Of a stretch of DNA of 12,247 bases, positions 6,547 to 12,247 are shown piece after piece. The DNA comes from Bacteriovoracaceae bacterium UBA7317 (lineage in GTDB: Bacteria > Bdellovibrionota > Bacteriovoracia > Bacteriovoracales > Bacteriovoracaceae), in contig DKQD01000138.1 of NCBI GenBank assembly GCA_002474345.1, forward strand, positions 1 through 12,247. The letters run 5' to 3'. The notes under the pieces are model-generated. The model was not told the DNA's origin. It saw only the letters and a program-made list of their open reading frames with translations, and did no database searches. Made by a program: the position numbers and the translations under genes. Each line of letters begins with the position of its first letter. Positions within the stretch are counted from its first letter, which is position 1.

Positions 6547-7539
6547 TTATTGATAGGCATTTGGATTTTCTTCAATGTGGCTTTGCCCAGGAGGAAAACC
6601 AACGTTTTGTGAAAAGCTTTCTTCATCGTTTAAGAGCTTGGTCATGAGTGAATGAGTTTTTCCCCAATCTTTTTTTAGATCAATTAGAGATTCATCATCA
6701 AGAGAAATCCCCTCTAACTCGAGGCCTCCTAATATTTGTGACGCCTTCTTGAAAAGCTTTTGGAGGTTTTTAGCTTCTTTTGAGTATATTCGCTCTCTGG
6801 AACATCTTTCCACAACAGCGTCGATTCCCTGAGATTTAGCTTCCTTAACAAGACTTCTAACTTCCCTTACAGTTTTATCTTTTATTAGAGGGAGCATGTG
6901 CTTTTGATCTTTTTTAGGAAGCTTAATAACTTCATTGGTATGCCCAATAGATATCTCACCCCTTACTCTTGCTCCTTTTATATCAGGAGACGCTTTCTCG
7001 TCCCGCTCAATGGCCTGAAAAATCTGGCGGTGACTCATACCCGTTTTTTCACTAACATCTTTAACAAACTTTTGGGACGCCAAAACTTCGACCTCGGGTA
7101 AGGCATCTTTTTTACCGTCACCTGAACTATCTGGAACAACAGGTTTTTCAGACTCTTCCATCGCTTCAATTTCCCTAGCAACTTCTAATGCCTTTCCCTG
7201 CTGTTTATTAAGAAGCTCTGTATATAATTCTTTGGCACGCCTCAGATTTGCCTCAAGCTCAACCTTTTCCAAGTCTTTTCTAACAAGATTTTCATCAATC
7301 GAGACAAGCTCTCTTTCCAAAGCATCACCTTTGGACCTTTTGACCCAAACTTTTTCATGACCTAAATTTTTTAGAGCACTATAACGGCGACCACCTGCTA
7401 AAAGTAAATTTTCTGAGTCTATAACGAGAGGAGATAAAAGACCTAAAGCACCTATGCTTTTTTCTAAATCTGAAACATCAGTATCTAAACGTAGATAAGA
7501 ATTTTCCACAGAGATGTCACTTAATTTTACAAATTCCAA
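6547..7539 (-). CDS. Orphan ParB-like partition/DNA-binding protein
   Basis: The 330-residue protein has a ParB N-terminal (ParB/Srx-fold, CTP-binding type) domain at about residues 3-95: SLYLR-like region, LEKSIGALGLLSPLVI (25-40), the arginine box AGGRRYSALKNLG (48-60) and ENLVRKDL (83-90). Then come a helical, charged linker and an acidic Pro/Ser/Gly stretch (125-150) not usual in chromosomal ParB, a helix-turn-helix (FVKDVSEKTGMSHRQIFQAI, 158-177) and a KorB-like segment (ISIGHTNEVIKLPKKD). The tail to 330 is unrecognised. The start is TTG at 7539, with AAGGAG only 6 nt upstream; no ATG fits. There is no ParA ATPase nearby, so it may be a regulator, a secondary partition factor or a relic of a plasmid or integrated element. 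A perfect palindrome just upstream suggests autoregulation. Confidence 0.85.
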   Translation of the reverse strand: MEFVKLSDISVENSYLRLDTDVSDLEKSIGALGLLSPLVIDSENLLLAGGRRYSALKNLGHEKVWVKRSKGDALERELVSIDENLVRKDLEKVELEANLRRAKELYTELLNKQQGKALEVAREIEAMEESEKPVVPDSSGDGKKDALPEVEVLASQKFVKDVSEKTGMSHRQIFQAIERDEKASPDIKGARVRGEISIGHTNEVIKLPKKDQKHMLPLIKDKTVREVRSLVKEAKSQGIDAVVERCSRERIYSKEAKNLQKLFKKASQILGGLELEGISLDDESLIDLKKDWGKTHSLMTKLLNDEESFSQNVGFPPGQSHIEENPNAYQ

Positions 7540-7564
7540 AGGGAACTCCTTCTATAGTCTATAA

Positions 7565-7579
7565 TTAAAGGTCCTTTAA
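7565..7579 (-). promoter_or_regulatory. 15-bp palindrome upstream of parB-like gene, candidate operator
   Basis: TTAAAGG (7565-7571), one central T, then CCTTTAA (7573-7579) is a perfect inverted repeat 25 bp before the TTG start. On the minus strand it ends directly at TATAGA (7558-7563), a plausible -10 hexamer (4 of 6), so a bound protein would cover the -35/-10 spacer. This is the usual position of a repressor site and could serve ParB autoregulation. It does not match the canonical chromosomal parS sequence. Confidence 0.45.
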
Positions 7580-7651
7580 GCGGGGTATTTTGGCTTAATT
7601 TTCGACAAAGTGGCCAGTTTTTTTAATTAAAGGCACCGCATTTTTTTACAA

Positions 7652-7734
7652 TAAAGTTGGTTTCCTAGATATATCGAAGCTTTCAATAATTAATTAAGCT
7701 TAGCAACAACTCGTAACAAAGGAATCCAACTTTA
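7652..7734. repeat. 15-bp imperfect inverted repeat around a 53-bp centre
   Basis: TAAAGTTGGTTTCCT (7652-7666) and AGGAATCCAACTTTA (7720-7734) are complementary at 14 of 15 positions. The centre contains AAGCTT twice (7677-7682 and 7696-7701), which can form a second stem. No T-run follows on either strand, so it is not a standard terminator. It lies between the RDD gene and the parB-like gene. Options are an RNA hairpin in the read-through transcript, a large protein-binding or centromere-like site, or the remnant of a tiny mobile repeat. Confidence 0.5.
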
Positions 7735-7794
7735 AAACACTAGGCCTTCTTAATATTTTCGCTCCACAGAGTGAATGGTTAAAACTAGAAAACA

Positions 7795-8346
7795 TCAAAG
7801 GTGTTCATTTTCTTTAACTCTTACAACTTGTGTCCCGCAAATAACATCATGGAGAACCCTTTTATCTTTTCGAAACATAACCATGGGTAAACTTATAAAG
7901 AATAATAAAAACGACACAGACTTAAAAACCCACTCCCTAAAAATAACCTGGCCCCAAGATAAATCTATATCAAAATTTTCTCTTACAACCTTGATTTTTA
8001 AGACTCTTTTACCTGGAGTTTGTCCTTTCTTTTTTAAAGGTCTTATTATTATTAAAAAAGAAATTAAAGTGCTCAAAAAAACAGCAATCATCTGAAAATG
8101 TGGTGGGATTTTTTCAAAATCTCCAAAATTTCCTTCCCTACCCAAATGAGTATAAATTGCCAAAATAGTTACGGTTTGATTAATGATAGCCAAAATTAAA
8201 CCATCCAAACCGAGGGCAAGTAAGCGAACACCAAACCCTGCAGGAGGGCAAAGTGAATAATCCTCTTCGCTTTTGTGAAACTTTTTGAACTCTTCAGGAT
8301 CTTTTAGTTCTCTATTTTCCACCTTAGGCCTCTTCTTTAAAATCAT
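7795..8346 (-). CDS. RDD family integral membrane protein
   Basis: The 183-residue protein has a charged cytoplasmic-type N-terminus of about 35 residues, then the three RDD hallmarks: AGFGVRLLALGLDGLIL (36-52, with the Arg and Asp), GQTPGKRVLKIKVV after the second membrane segment, and RVLHDVICGTQVV near the end. Hydrophobic segments lie at about 43-66, 87-101 and 140-157. RDD proteins are widespread; a few have been linked to ion or proton exchange, but most have no assigned function, and often sit beside membrane proteases. The gene overlaps the end of the rhomboid gene by 23 bp. The ATG has only a weak GGTGG site. A GTG at codon 9 (8322), one base after the rhomboid stop and preceded by AGAGG, is a plausible alternative start. 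Either way the two are translationally coupled. Confidence 0.88.
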   Translation of the reverse strand: MILKKRPKVENRELKDPEEFKKFHKSEEDYSLCPPAGFGVRLLALGLDGLILAIINQTVTILAIYTHLGREGNFGDFEKIPPHFQMIAVFLSTLISFLIIIRPLKKKGQTPGKRVLKIKVVRENFDIDLSWGQVIFREWVFKSVSFLLFFISLPMVMFRKDKRVLHDVICGTQVVRVKENEHL

Positions 8347-9583
8347 CCACCAACTTTGCTTGAATTAAATGTGATAATAAGTTATTTTTTTGTGTTTCTT
8401 TTAAAATATTTAATTTTTTTAACTCTTCATTACTATGAAGACCGCTTAAAACTCCTTCACAAGTTCTTAAGATATTTTTTGTTCTTTTTGATTCAGGATA
8501 ATAATCTATAAACAACTGGTAAAACCTAAGGGCAATACAATAATCTCTTGAGTCTAAAAAGTAATCCCCAAGCTTAATAATTTGCTTTTGTGACAAACCT
8601 TTAAAGTAAGGGGTAAAGCCGAGTGAAAAAGGTATTTTCTTTATTAAAAGGGCACAAAGATCAAATCTTTTTTCACTAATAAACTTCCCAATATATCTTT
8701 CGAGGTGATCCATGAAAACTTGCTTTGTTTTATCATCTAGGCCTCCATGAGACTCATATCTTTCTAATGCTTTTAAAAGGATAAATAACCTGACTTTAAA
8801 GTTTATGGGGTTAAACTCTAAAATATCACTGCAAACCTTTGACTGCTCTTCAAAATCAATAGTTTTTTTGGCGGTCTCAAACTTATCAAGCTCAATTTGA
8901 TATATAAAAGGCCATTGAATGGGGTTTGATACGAAGAAAATTGCACTAAATACTATACCTACCCCCATTCCAATAAGATGAGCATCATTTGCTACATTAT
9001 TGCCGGCCAATAGTTGATTACTCACTTCCACTAAAATAAAGAAAAAAGGAAAGCTATAATTCACAGGTAAGACAATTCTCTTCCAGACAATAAAGTAAAA
9101 TAAAAAGAACTTAATATAATGTTTAAAAAACAATATAAAAAAACAACCCATTATAGAAAATACATTTGCTGAGGCGCCTAAGAGAAAACTTTCAGGTTTT
9201 AAAAAGAAAAAAGTCGATCCACTTAATCCAAGAAATCCCCCGATAAGGTAAACAACTAAAAAGTTTGCCGAACCTAACCTTGCCTCAACATAAATTCCAA
9301 AACCAATAAGGGCCACCATATTTCCAATTAAATGAAGTAAACTACCGTGAGAAAATTGGGCCTTTATTAAAGAGCTAATTGTCATATTACTTTTATTTAA
9401 ATAATCCTTTTCTTTATAATAAGAGATGAGCTCTGATAGGTTCTCTTTTTTTACCAATGATTCTATACGGGCAACATCTAGATCTGGCTGTATAAAAAAC
9501 AAATAGGTATTCAAGACCACAAATAAAAGTGTCATTAAAGGGAATTTGGGAATTTTTACACCAAGTCCTAAAGGGAATAGCAT
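8324..9583 (-). CDS. Rhomboid family intramembrane serine protease with TPR-like C-terminal domain
   Basis: The 419-residue protein has about six to seven membrane segments in residues 15-218 followed by a soluble tail. Rhomboid motifs are complete: FSHGSLLHLIGNMVAL (77-92, with oxyanion Asn88), the nucleophile Ser138 in LLGASANVFSIMG, and the base His202 in NDAHLIGMGVGIVF with its small-residue helix packing. It should cut single-pass membrane proteins within the bilayer. The tail (about 230-419) is helical and includes a stretch at 345-375 with YF, Y..A..FY and YYPES spacing like a tetratricopeptide repeat, suggesting a docking domain facing the cytoplasm. The loop between the first segment and HGS is long (33-76). 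The ATG has AGGA directly against it rather than a normally spaced ribosome site. A sigma-28-like promoter lies immediately upstream, so the message may be leaderless. Confidence 0.9.
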   Translation of the reverse strand: MLFPLGLGVKIPKFPLMTLLFVVLNTYLFFIQPDLDVARIESLVKKENLSELISYYKEKDYLNKSNMTISSLIKAQFSHGSLLHLIGNMVALIGFGIYVEARLGSANFLVVYLIGGFLGLSGSTFFFLKPESFLLGASANVFSIMGCFFILFFKHYIKFFLFYFIVWKRIVLPVNYSFPFFFILVEVSNQLLAGNNVANDAHLIGMGVGIVFSAIFFVSNPIQWPFIYQIELDKFETAKKTIDFEEQSKVCSDILEFNPINFKVRLFILLKALERYESHGGLDDKTKQVFMDHLERYIGKFISEKRFDLCALLIKKIPFSLGFTPYFKGLSQKQIIKLGDYFLDSRDYCIALRFYQLFIDYYPESKRTKNILRTCEGVLSGLHSNEELKKLNILKETQKNNLLSHLIQAKLVDDFKEEA

Positions 9584-9590
9584 TCCTGGA

Positions 9591-9618
9591 AAATCGGCTT
9601 TTTCCTTTCTTAACTTTA
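9591..9618 (-). promoter_or_regulatory. Sigma-28 (FliA)-like promoter candidate for the rhomboid gene
   Basis: On the minus strand TAAAGTTA (9618-9611) and GCCGATTT (9598-9591) resemble the flagellar sigma consensus TAAAGTTT and GCCGATAA, each with one or two mismatches. The spacer is 12 nt rather than the usual 11. The ATG lies 7 nt past the -10, so transcription would start at or next to the start codon. Confidence 0.35.
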
Positions 9619-9657
9619 AAGAGGCAGCCTATATAATCTGTTTAAAAGGCTTATTTT

Positions 9658-9697
9658 AAAAAAGGAGTTTAGTTTTTTTGTTTCCAAACAAAAACTC
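9658..9697 (-). terminator. Terminator after the 318-residue secreted-protein gene
   Basis: On the minus strand GAGTTTTTGTTT (9697-9686) faces AAACAAAAAAACT (9683-9671) and then AAACTC, giving a hairpin with GTTTGG/CCAAAC-type core and some unpaired A residues. Six T residues follow (9663-9658). It lies about 60 nt past the stop codon of the leftward gene 9760-10716 and separates it from the rhomboid gene. Confidence 0.55.
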
Positions 9698-9759
9698 TTC
9701 TTGGACTTATATTCAATAAAGTTATTTTGATTTTCTTAGATTTTTGCCGTCTATTTACT

Positions 9760-10716
9760 TTATTTTATTTTTGCACAAAAATCCTCAAAAGACCCCGCAA
9801 TCCTCTTAGGTAATTTTTCTTGCATCTCGCCTAGAAACTCTTCAGATAAACTAAGATGCTTTACTTTCTCTGAGTACTTCCAAAAAGAAGAATTCTTAAT
9901 TGATGGCATCTTATCACAATACTCTCGAAGGTAAGGCTTGATTTTAGGCAAAACTTTAGGAGCGTAATAATTCATATTAATGGCCTCATTCCAAAAAGGA
10001 TGAAGATAGTGAACAAAGTCAAACTCCCTTACCCTTGACCAAATTTTGCCTTTCTTTTTTAATATTGGATTTTCTCTACAAATTTCATCGTAAAAAGGAA
10101 TAGATGCTATGTTGGCCTCAATATCAGCAAAAGAAAAAATGCCAGAAGGCCATAGACCAACAAAAGTATTCTCGGAGTAAATAGAAAAAGGAAGGCTATT
10201 TTTAATGGCCTCTCTTCGTGCCTGCTCTTTTGAAAACCCTTTTCTTAAAAGCTTTTTAAAAGTTCCTCTATACTTAACATAATGTAAAAAGCCCATTCCA
10301 AAAAAGTGCTCAAACTTGTCTTCTCCAAAAATAACCTCGCCAATCCTAATATGCCTGCTTTGTGATTTAAGAATGGATATATCTCGATAAATAGTTTCTT
10401 GATGAATTTCTTCTCGGCTGTCTGTATCAGGGTATAAAAGTCCTCTTTTTTCCAGGAAATTGACAGGGCCTCTAAACCTTGAAAGGAAATAAGAAGCGAC
10501 CCTAAAAGTCATTTTGTCGCATGAAACGCCGCGTTTTTTCTCATTGGCCCATAAAACATGCTTATCAATAACGTTATTGATATATCCATTGATTGCGCCT
10601 CTCGAATCAGGTAAAGGTTTCGTAAGAGAGTAAAAGTCGTCTGTTTCCAAAGCCTCTAATAGCAAAGGATTAGCTATGAAGGCCAATATGAGTAATATTT
10701 TTTTGGAAAGGGCCAT
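9760..10716 (-). CDS. Secreted protein with DKFEHFFG motif, function unknown
   Basis: The chosen start is ATG 10716, preceded by AGGGGGA; it gives MALSKKILLILAFIANPLLLEA, a good signal peptide cleaved near Ala22. A frame extension to an ATG at 10800 adds 28 residues with no signal-like character and overlaps the divergent gene, so it is rejected. The mature 296 residues are basic and aromatic-rich. Two blocks look functionally constrained: EVIFGEDKFEHFFGMGFLHY (127-146), with Asp133, Lys134, Glu136 and His137 in a metal- or catalysis-compatible cluster, and FSFADIEANIASIPFYDEIC (194-213). Cysteines lie at 66, 213, 267 and 314. I do not recognise the family; an envelope-acting enzyme is possible but not shown. 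A terminator follows, so it is probably monocistronic. Confidence 0.82.
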   Translation of the reverse strand: MALSKKILLILAFIANPLLLEALETDDFYSLTKPLPDSRGAINGYINNVIDKHVLWANEKKRGVSCDKMTFRVASYFLSRFRGPVNFLEKRGLLYPDTDSREEIHQETIYRDISILKSQSRHIRIGEVIFGEDKFEHFFGMGFLHYVKYRGTFKKLLRKGFSKEQARREAIKNSLPFSIYSENTFVGLWPSGIFSFADIEANIASIPFYDEICRENPILKKKGKIWSRVREFDFVHYLHPFWNEAINMNYYAPKVLPKIKPYLREYCDKMPSIKNSSFWKYSEKVKHLSLSEEFLGEMQEKLPKRIAGSFEDFCAKIK

Positions 10717-10791
10717 GAGGTCCCCCTTTTGGTTAAAAGCCGTTGAATTAGGGTGGAAAGATAATTTAAAACAAGAGAAGGTAAAAGTAGC

Positions 10792-11946
10792 ATGGCACAA
10801 TTTAATGATTTAAAACTATTGTTTCCTTATTTGTGGCTCATCCCCATCACAATTTCATTCCTTTTAACCCTATTTAACCTTGTTTTTTGGCCAACTGCAA
10901 AAAACAAAACAAAAGGTACGGGGAAAGTCGACATCCTTATTCCAGCAAGGAATGAGGAGGAAAATATTGAAACATGTTTAAGACAAGCACTCCAAAACTC
11001 TCAACATATTAACAAAGTCGTTGTTTGCGACGACAACTCAACTGACAAAACCCCAACTATTTTAAAAAAGCTTCAAAAAGAATTTAAAAGCCTAAAGGTC
11101 ATTCAAGGAAAAAGTTTACCAAAAGGCTGGGCCGGTAAGGTCTTTGCTTGCCAACAATTGCTAGAGAGCTCTGAAGCTGAAAATGTTCTTTATATTGACT
11201 GTGATGTCTCTTTAAAAAAAGATGCTGTCTCAAAGCTCCTTTATCTTCTTGAAGACAAATATAAGTGTCACGCCCTTACAGGAGTCCCTCTTCAAAAAAT
11301 GGAAACATGGGCAGAAAAACTTGTCCTCCCACTTCTTTATACGACCTACTTTAGCTGGCTCCCTATTCCTCTCATTTGGCGTAGTAAGGACCCCAAATTT
11401 ATGGTCGCAATGGGACAAATTATGCTTTTAAAAAAGAAAGAGCTATTAAAAGCCGGAGGATTTGAAGCAATAAAAAGTAGTATCGTTGATGATATGGACC
11501 TTTGTACAAATATTAAAAAATCTGGTGGTAAAGTGATCTTTACGGATGCTTCTAAAGTGTCGACATGTAGAATGTATGATTCGGCAAAGAGCGTTTGGGA
11601 AGGCTTTTCAAAGAATATCTATGAAGGGCTTGGGAGAAAGACAACTACTCTTTTCGGAGTTCTCTCTTTGTATTATATCTCCTTTATCCTTCCATTTGTG
11701 AGTCTAACCTTTTCTTGGTTAGGCCTTATTGAAAAAGACTTATACCTCATACCTTCTCTTCTTGGGGTTTTCATGAACCTTCTACCTAGAATCATAATGG
11801 CCTTAAGGTTTAAACAGGCACTTACCTTCTGCCTTTTACACCCCTTTGGAGTTTTATTTTTATTATCAATTTCACTAAATTCCTGGCGCTGGTCCAAGAA
11901 AGAAAATATTAAATGGAGGGGAAGAAGCTATAGCCCAACATCTTAA
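10792..11946 (+). CDS. Membrane-bound family 2 glycosyltransferase (CrtQ/HpnB-like)
   Basis: The 384-residue protein has one N-terminal membrane segment (10-33), a GT-A catalytic domain and two to three C-terminal segments (about 286-310, 316-334, 345-363). Sugar-nucleotide motifs are complete: LIPARNEEENI (49-59), Asp80-Asp81 in VVCDDNSTD, the metal-binding DCD (136-138), and the catalytic-base region SIVDDMDL (230-237). The block LPKGWAGKVFACQQ (109-122) is typical of glycosyltransferases acting on lipid acceptors such as carotenoid acids (CrtQ) and of hopanoid-associated HpnB; the ending WRGRSYSP also fits that group. No carotenoid or hopanoid genes are in the window, so the acceptor is unknown. 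The start is ATG with AGAAGG 10 nt upstream. It diverges from the 318-residue secreted-protein gene across 75 bp that must hold both promoters. Confidence 0.92.
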   Translation: MAQFNDLKLLFPYLWLIPITISFLLTLFNLVFWPTAKNKTKGTGKVDILIPARNEEENIETCLRQALQNSQHINKVVVCDDNSTDKTPTILKKLQKEFKSLKVIQGKSLPKGWAGKVFACQQLLESSEAENVLYIDCDVSLKKDAVSKLLYLLEDKYKCHALTGVPLQKMETWAEKLVLPLLYTTYFSWLPIPLIWRSKDPKFMVAMGQIMLLKKKELLKAGGFEAIKSSIVDDMDLCTNIKKSGGKVIFTDASKVSTCRMYDSAKSVWEGFSKNIYEGLGRKTTTLFGVLSLYYISFILPFVSLTFSWLGLIEKDLYLIPSLLGVFMNLLPRIIMALRFKQALTFCLLHPFGVLFLLSISLNSWRWSKKENIKWRGRSYSPTS

Positions 11947-11956
11947 AAAAAAAGAT

Positions 11957-11987
11957 TTAACAATTAAAATTGTTAACAATTTTTTTT
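11957..11987 (+). terminator. AT-rich terminator after the glycosyltransferase
   Basis: TTAACAA and TTGTTAA form a 7-bp stem around TTAAAA (11957-11976), followed by CAA and eight T residues (11980-11987), starting 10 nt past the stop codon. The stem has two G-C pairs only, so it is weak. The nonamer TTAACAATT also recurs at 11973-11981, allowing a competing hairpin. Confidence 0.5.
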
Positions 11988-12042
11988 ACTCAAAAACAAT
12001 CACATTATAAAGATTGTCCATCAATTGACTATAAATTAGGTC

Positions 12043-12048
12043 TATAAT
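12043..12048 (+). promoter_or_regulatory. Candidate -10 element for the gene at the right edge
   Basis: A perfect TATAAT lies 5 nt before the GTG at 12054. TTGACT at 12025-12030 is only 12 nt upstream, too close for a normal sigma-70 -35. If this -10 is used, transcription would begin at about the start codon, giving a leaderless message. Confidence 0.35.
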
Positions 12049-12053
12049 GAAGT

Positions 12054-12247
12054 GTGAAAAAAGAAATAGAAAATACTGATTTTTTAACTTTTATCTTAAA
12101 GAAATCTTTTCTTTGTTTGTATTTTATTTTTTTTCTTATTTTTTCACCCCTTACTTTCTCAAAAGAATTTAACTGCCATTTAAATAATACAAAAATAAGG
12201 CCAAACCTTAATAAAGGTCCTGGTTTTTTGTTTAATTCAAAAAAGTA
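12054..12247 (+). CDS. N-terminus of a secreted protein (cut by window edge)
   Basis: From GTG 12054 the frame is open for 64 codons to the window end. An in-frame stop at 12048-12050 makes GTG the first possible start, and there is no ATG in the frame. The product has a polar lead of about 18 residues ending in LKKS, then a hydrophobic core (FLCLYFIFFLIFSPLTF) and a likely signal-peptidase site around FSKEF, followed by Cys41. The signal peptide is the main reason to accept this as a gene. The mature part seen (HLNNTKIRPNLNKGPGFLFN) matches no family I know. No ribosome site is well spaced; an AGG at 12038-12040 is 13 nt away. It may be leaderless. Confidence 0.55.
   Translation, partial: MKKEIENTDFLTFILKKSFLCLYFIFFLIFSPLTFSKEFNCHLNNTKIRPNLNKGPGFLFNSKK

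Noticed and set aside
6142..7794. Canonical chromosomal parS (TGTTTCACGTGAAACA type) near the parB-like gene.
   Set aside because: No such sequence is visible by eye; the palindromes found are of different sequence.
10717..10800. An upstream ATG at 10800 extends the leftward secreted-protein gene by 28 residues.
   Set aside because: The added residues hide the signal peptide, overlap the start of the divergent glycosyltransferase, and lack a better ribosome site than ATG 10716, which has AGGGGGA.
1..12247. CRISPR array, tRNA genes, insertion sequence or integrase.
   Set aside because: No regularly spaced repeats, cloverleaf-like segment or transposase/recombinase motif was found when reading both strands.

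Overview
The window is AT-rich (roughly one third G+C by eye), gene-dense DNA with 12 protein-coding genes, two of them cut by the window edges. I see no tRNA, rRNA, transposase, integrase or CRISPR array. The density of secreted or membrane proteins with no recognisable family, the single-domain response regulator, and a flagellar-sigma-like promoter would fit a low-GC member of the predatory Bdellovibrionota (Bacteriovorax/Halobacteriovorax type). That placement is inference, because no marker gene is present.

Left part (1-2300). Three genes run leftward: the start of a YeeE/YedE sulfur-compound transporter half, a CheY-like single-domain response regulator, and a membrane-anchored protein whose eight cysteines are almost all 11 residues apart. 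Diverging from them is a small secreted protein of unknown function, followed by a strong intrinsic terminator.

Middle (2301-6141). A two-gene rightward operon encodes a crotonase-superfamily protein of PaaG type and a subfamily-II haloalkane dehalogenase with all catalytic residues intact. It converges, 9 bp apart, on a large leftward gene for a 713-residue secreted protein that I cannot place. This gene starts with GTG.

Gene-free stretch (6142-6546). About 400 bp holds several nested inverted repeats and a hairpin followed by ten T residues. It may encode a structured RNA, but this is unproven.

Right part (6547-9583). Three leftward genes follow. One is an orphan ParB-like protein with a TTG start, a perfect 15-bp palindrome in front of it and a larger 15-bp inverted repeat further upstream. 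The other two are an overlapping pair: a rhomboid protease with a TPR-like tail, then an RDD-family membrane protein.

Right end (9584-12247). A secreted protein with a conserved-looking DKFEHFF motif diverges from a membrane-bound family-2 glycosyltransferase of CrtQ/HpnB type. After an AT-rich terminator, the first 64 codons of another secreted protein begin at the window edge.

Functionally the window is a patchwork of small transcription units rather than one pathway. The two clear functional pairs are the isomerase-like enzyme with the dehalogenase, and the rhomboid with the RDD protein. The items most worth following up are the 11-residue cysteine ladder protein, the orphan ParB with its two candidate DNA sites, the structured 6142-6546 gap, and the 713-residue secreted protein.
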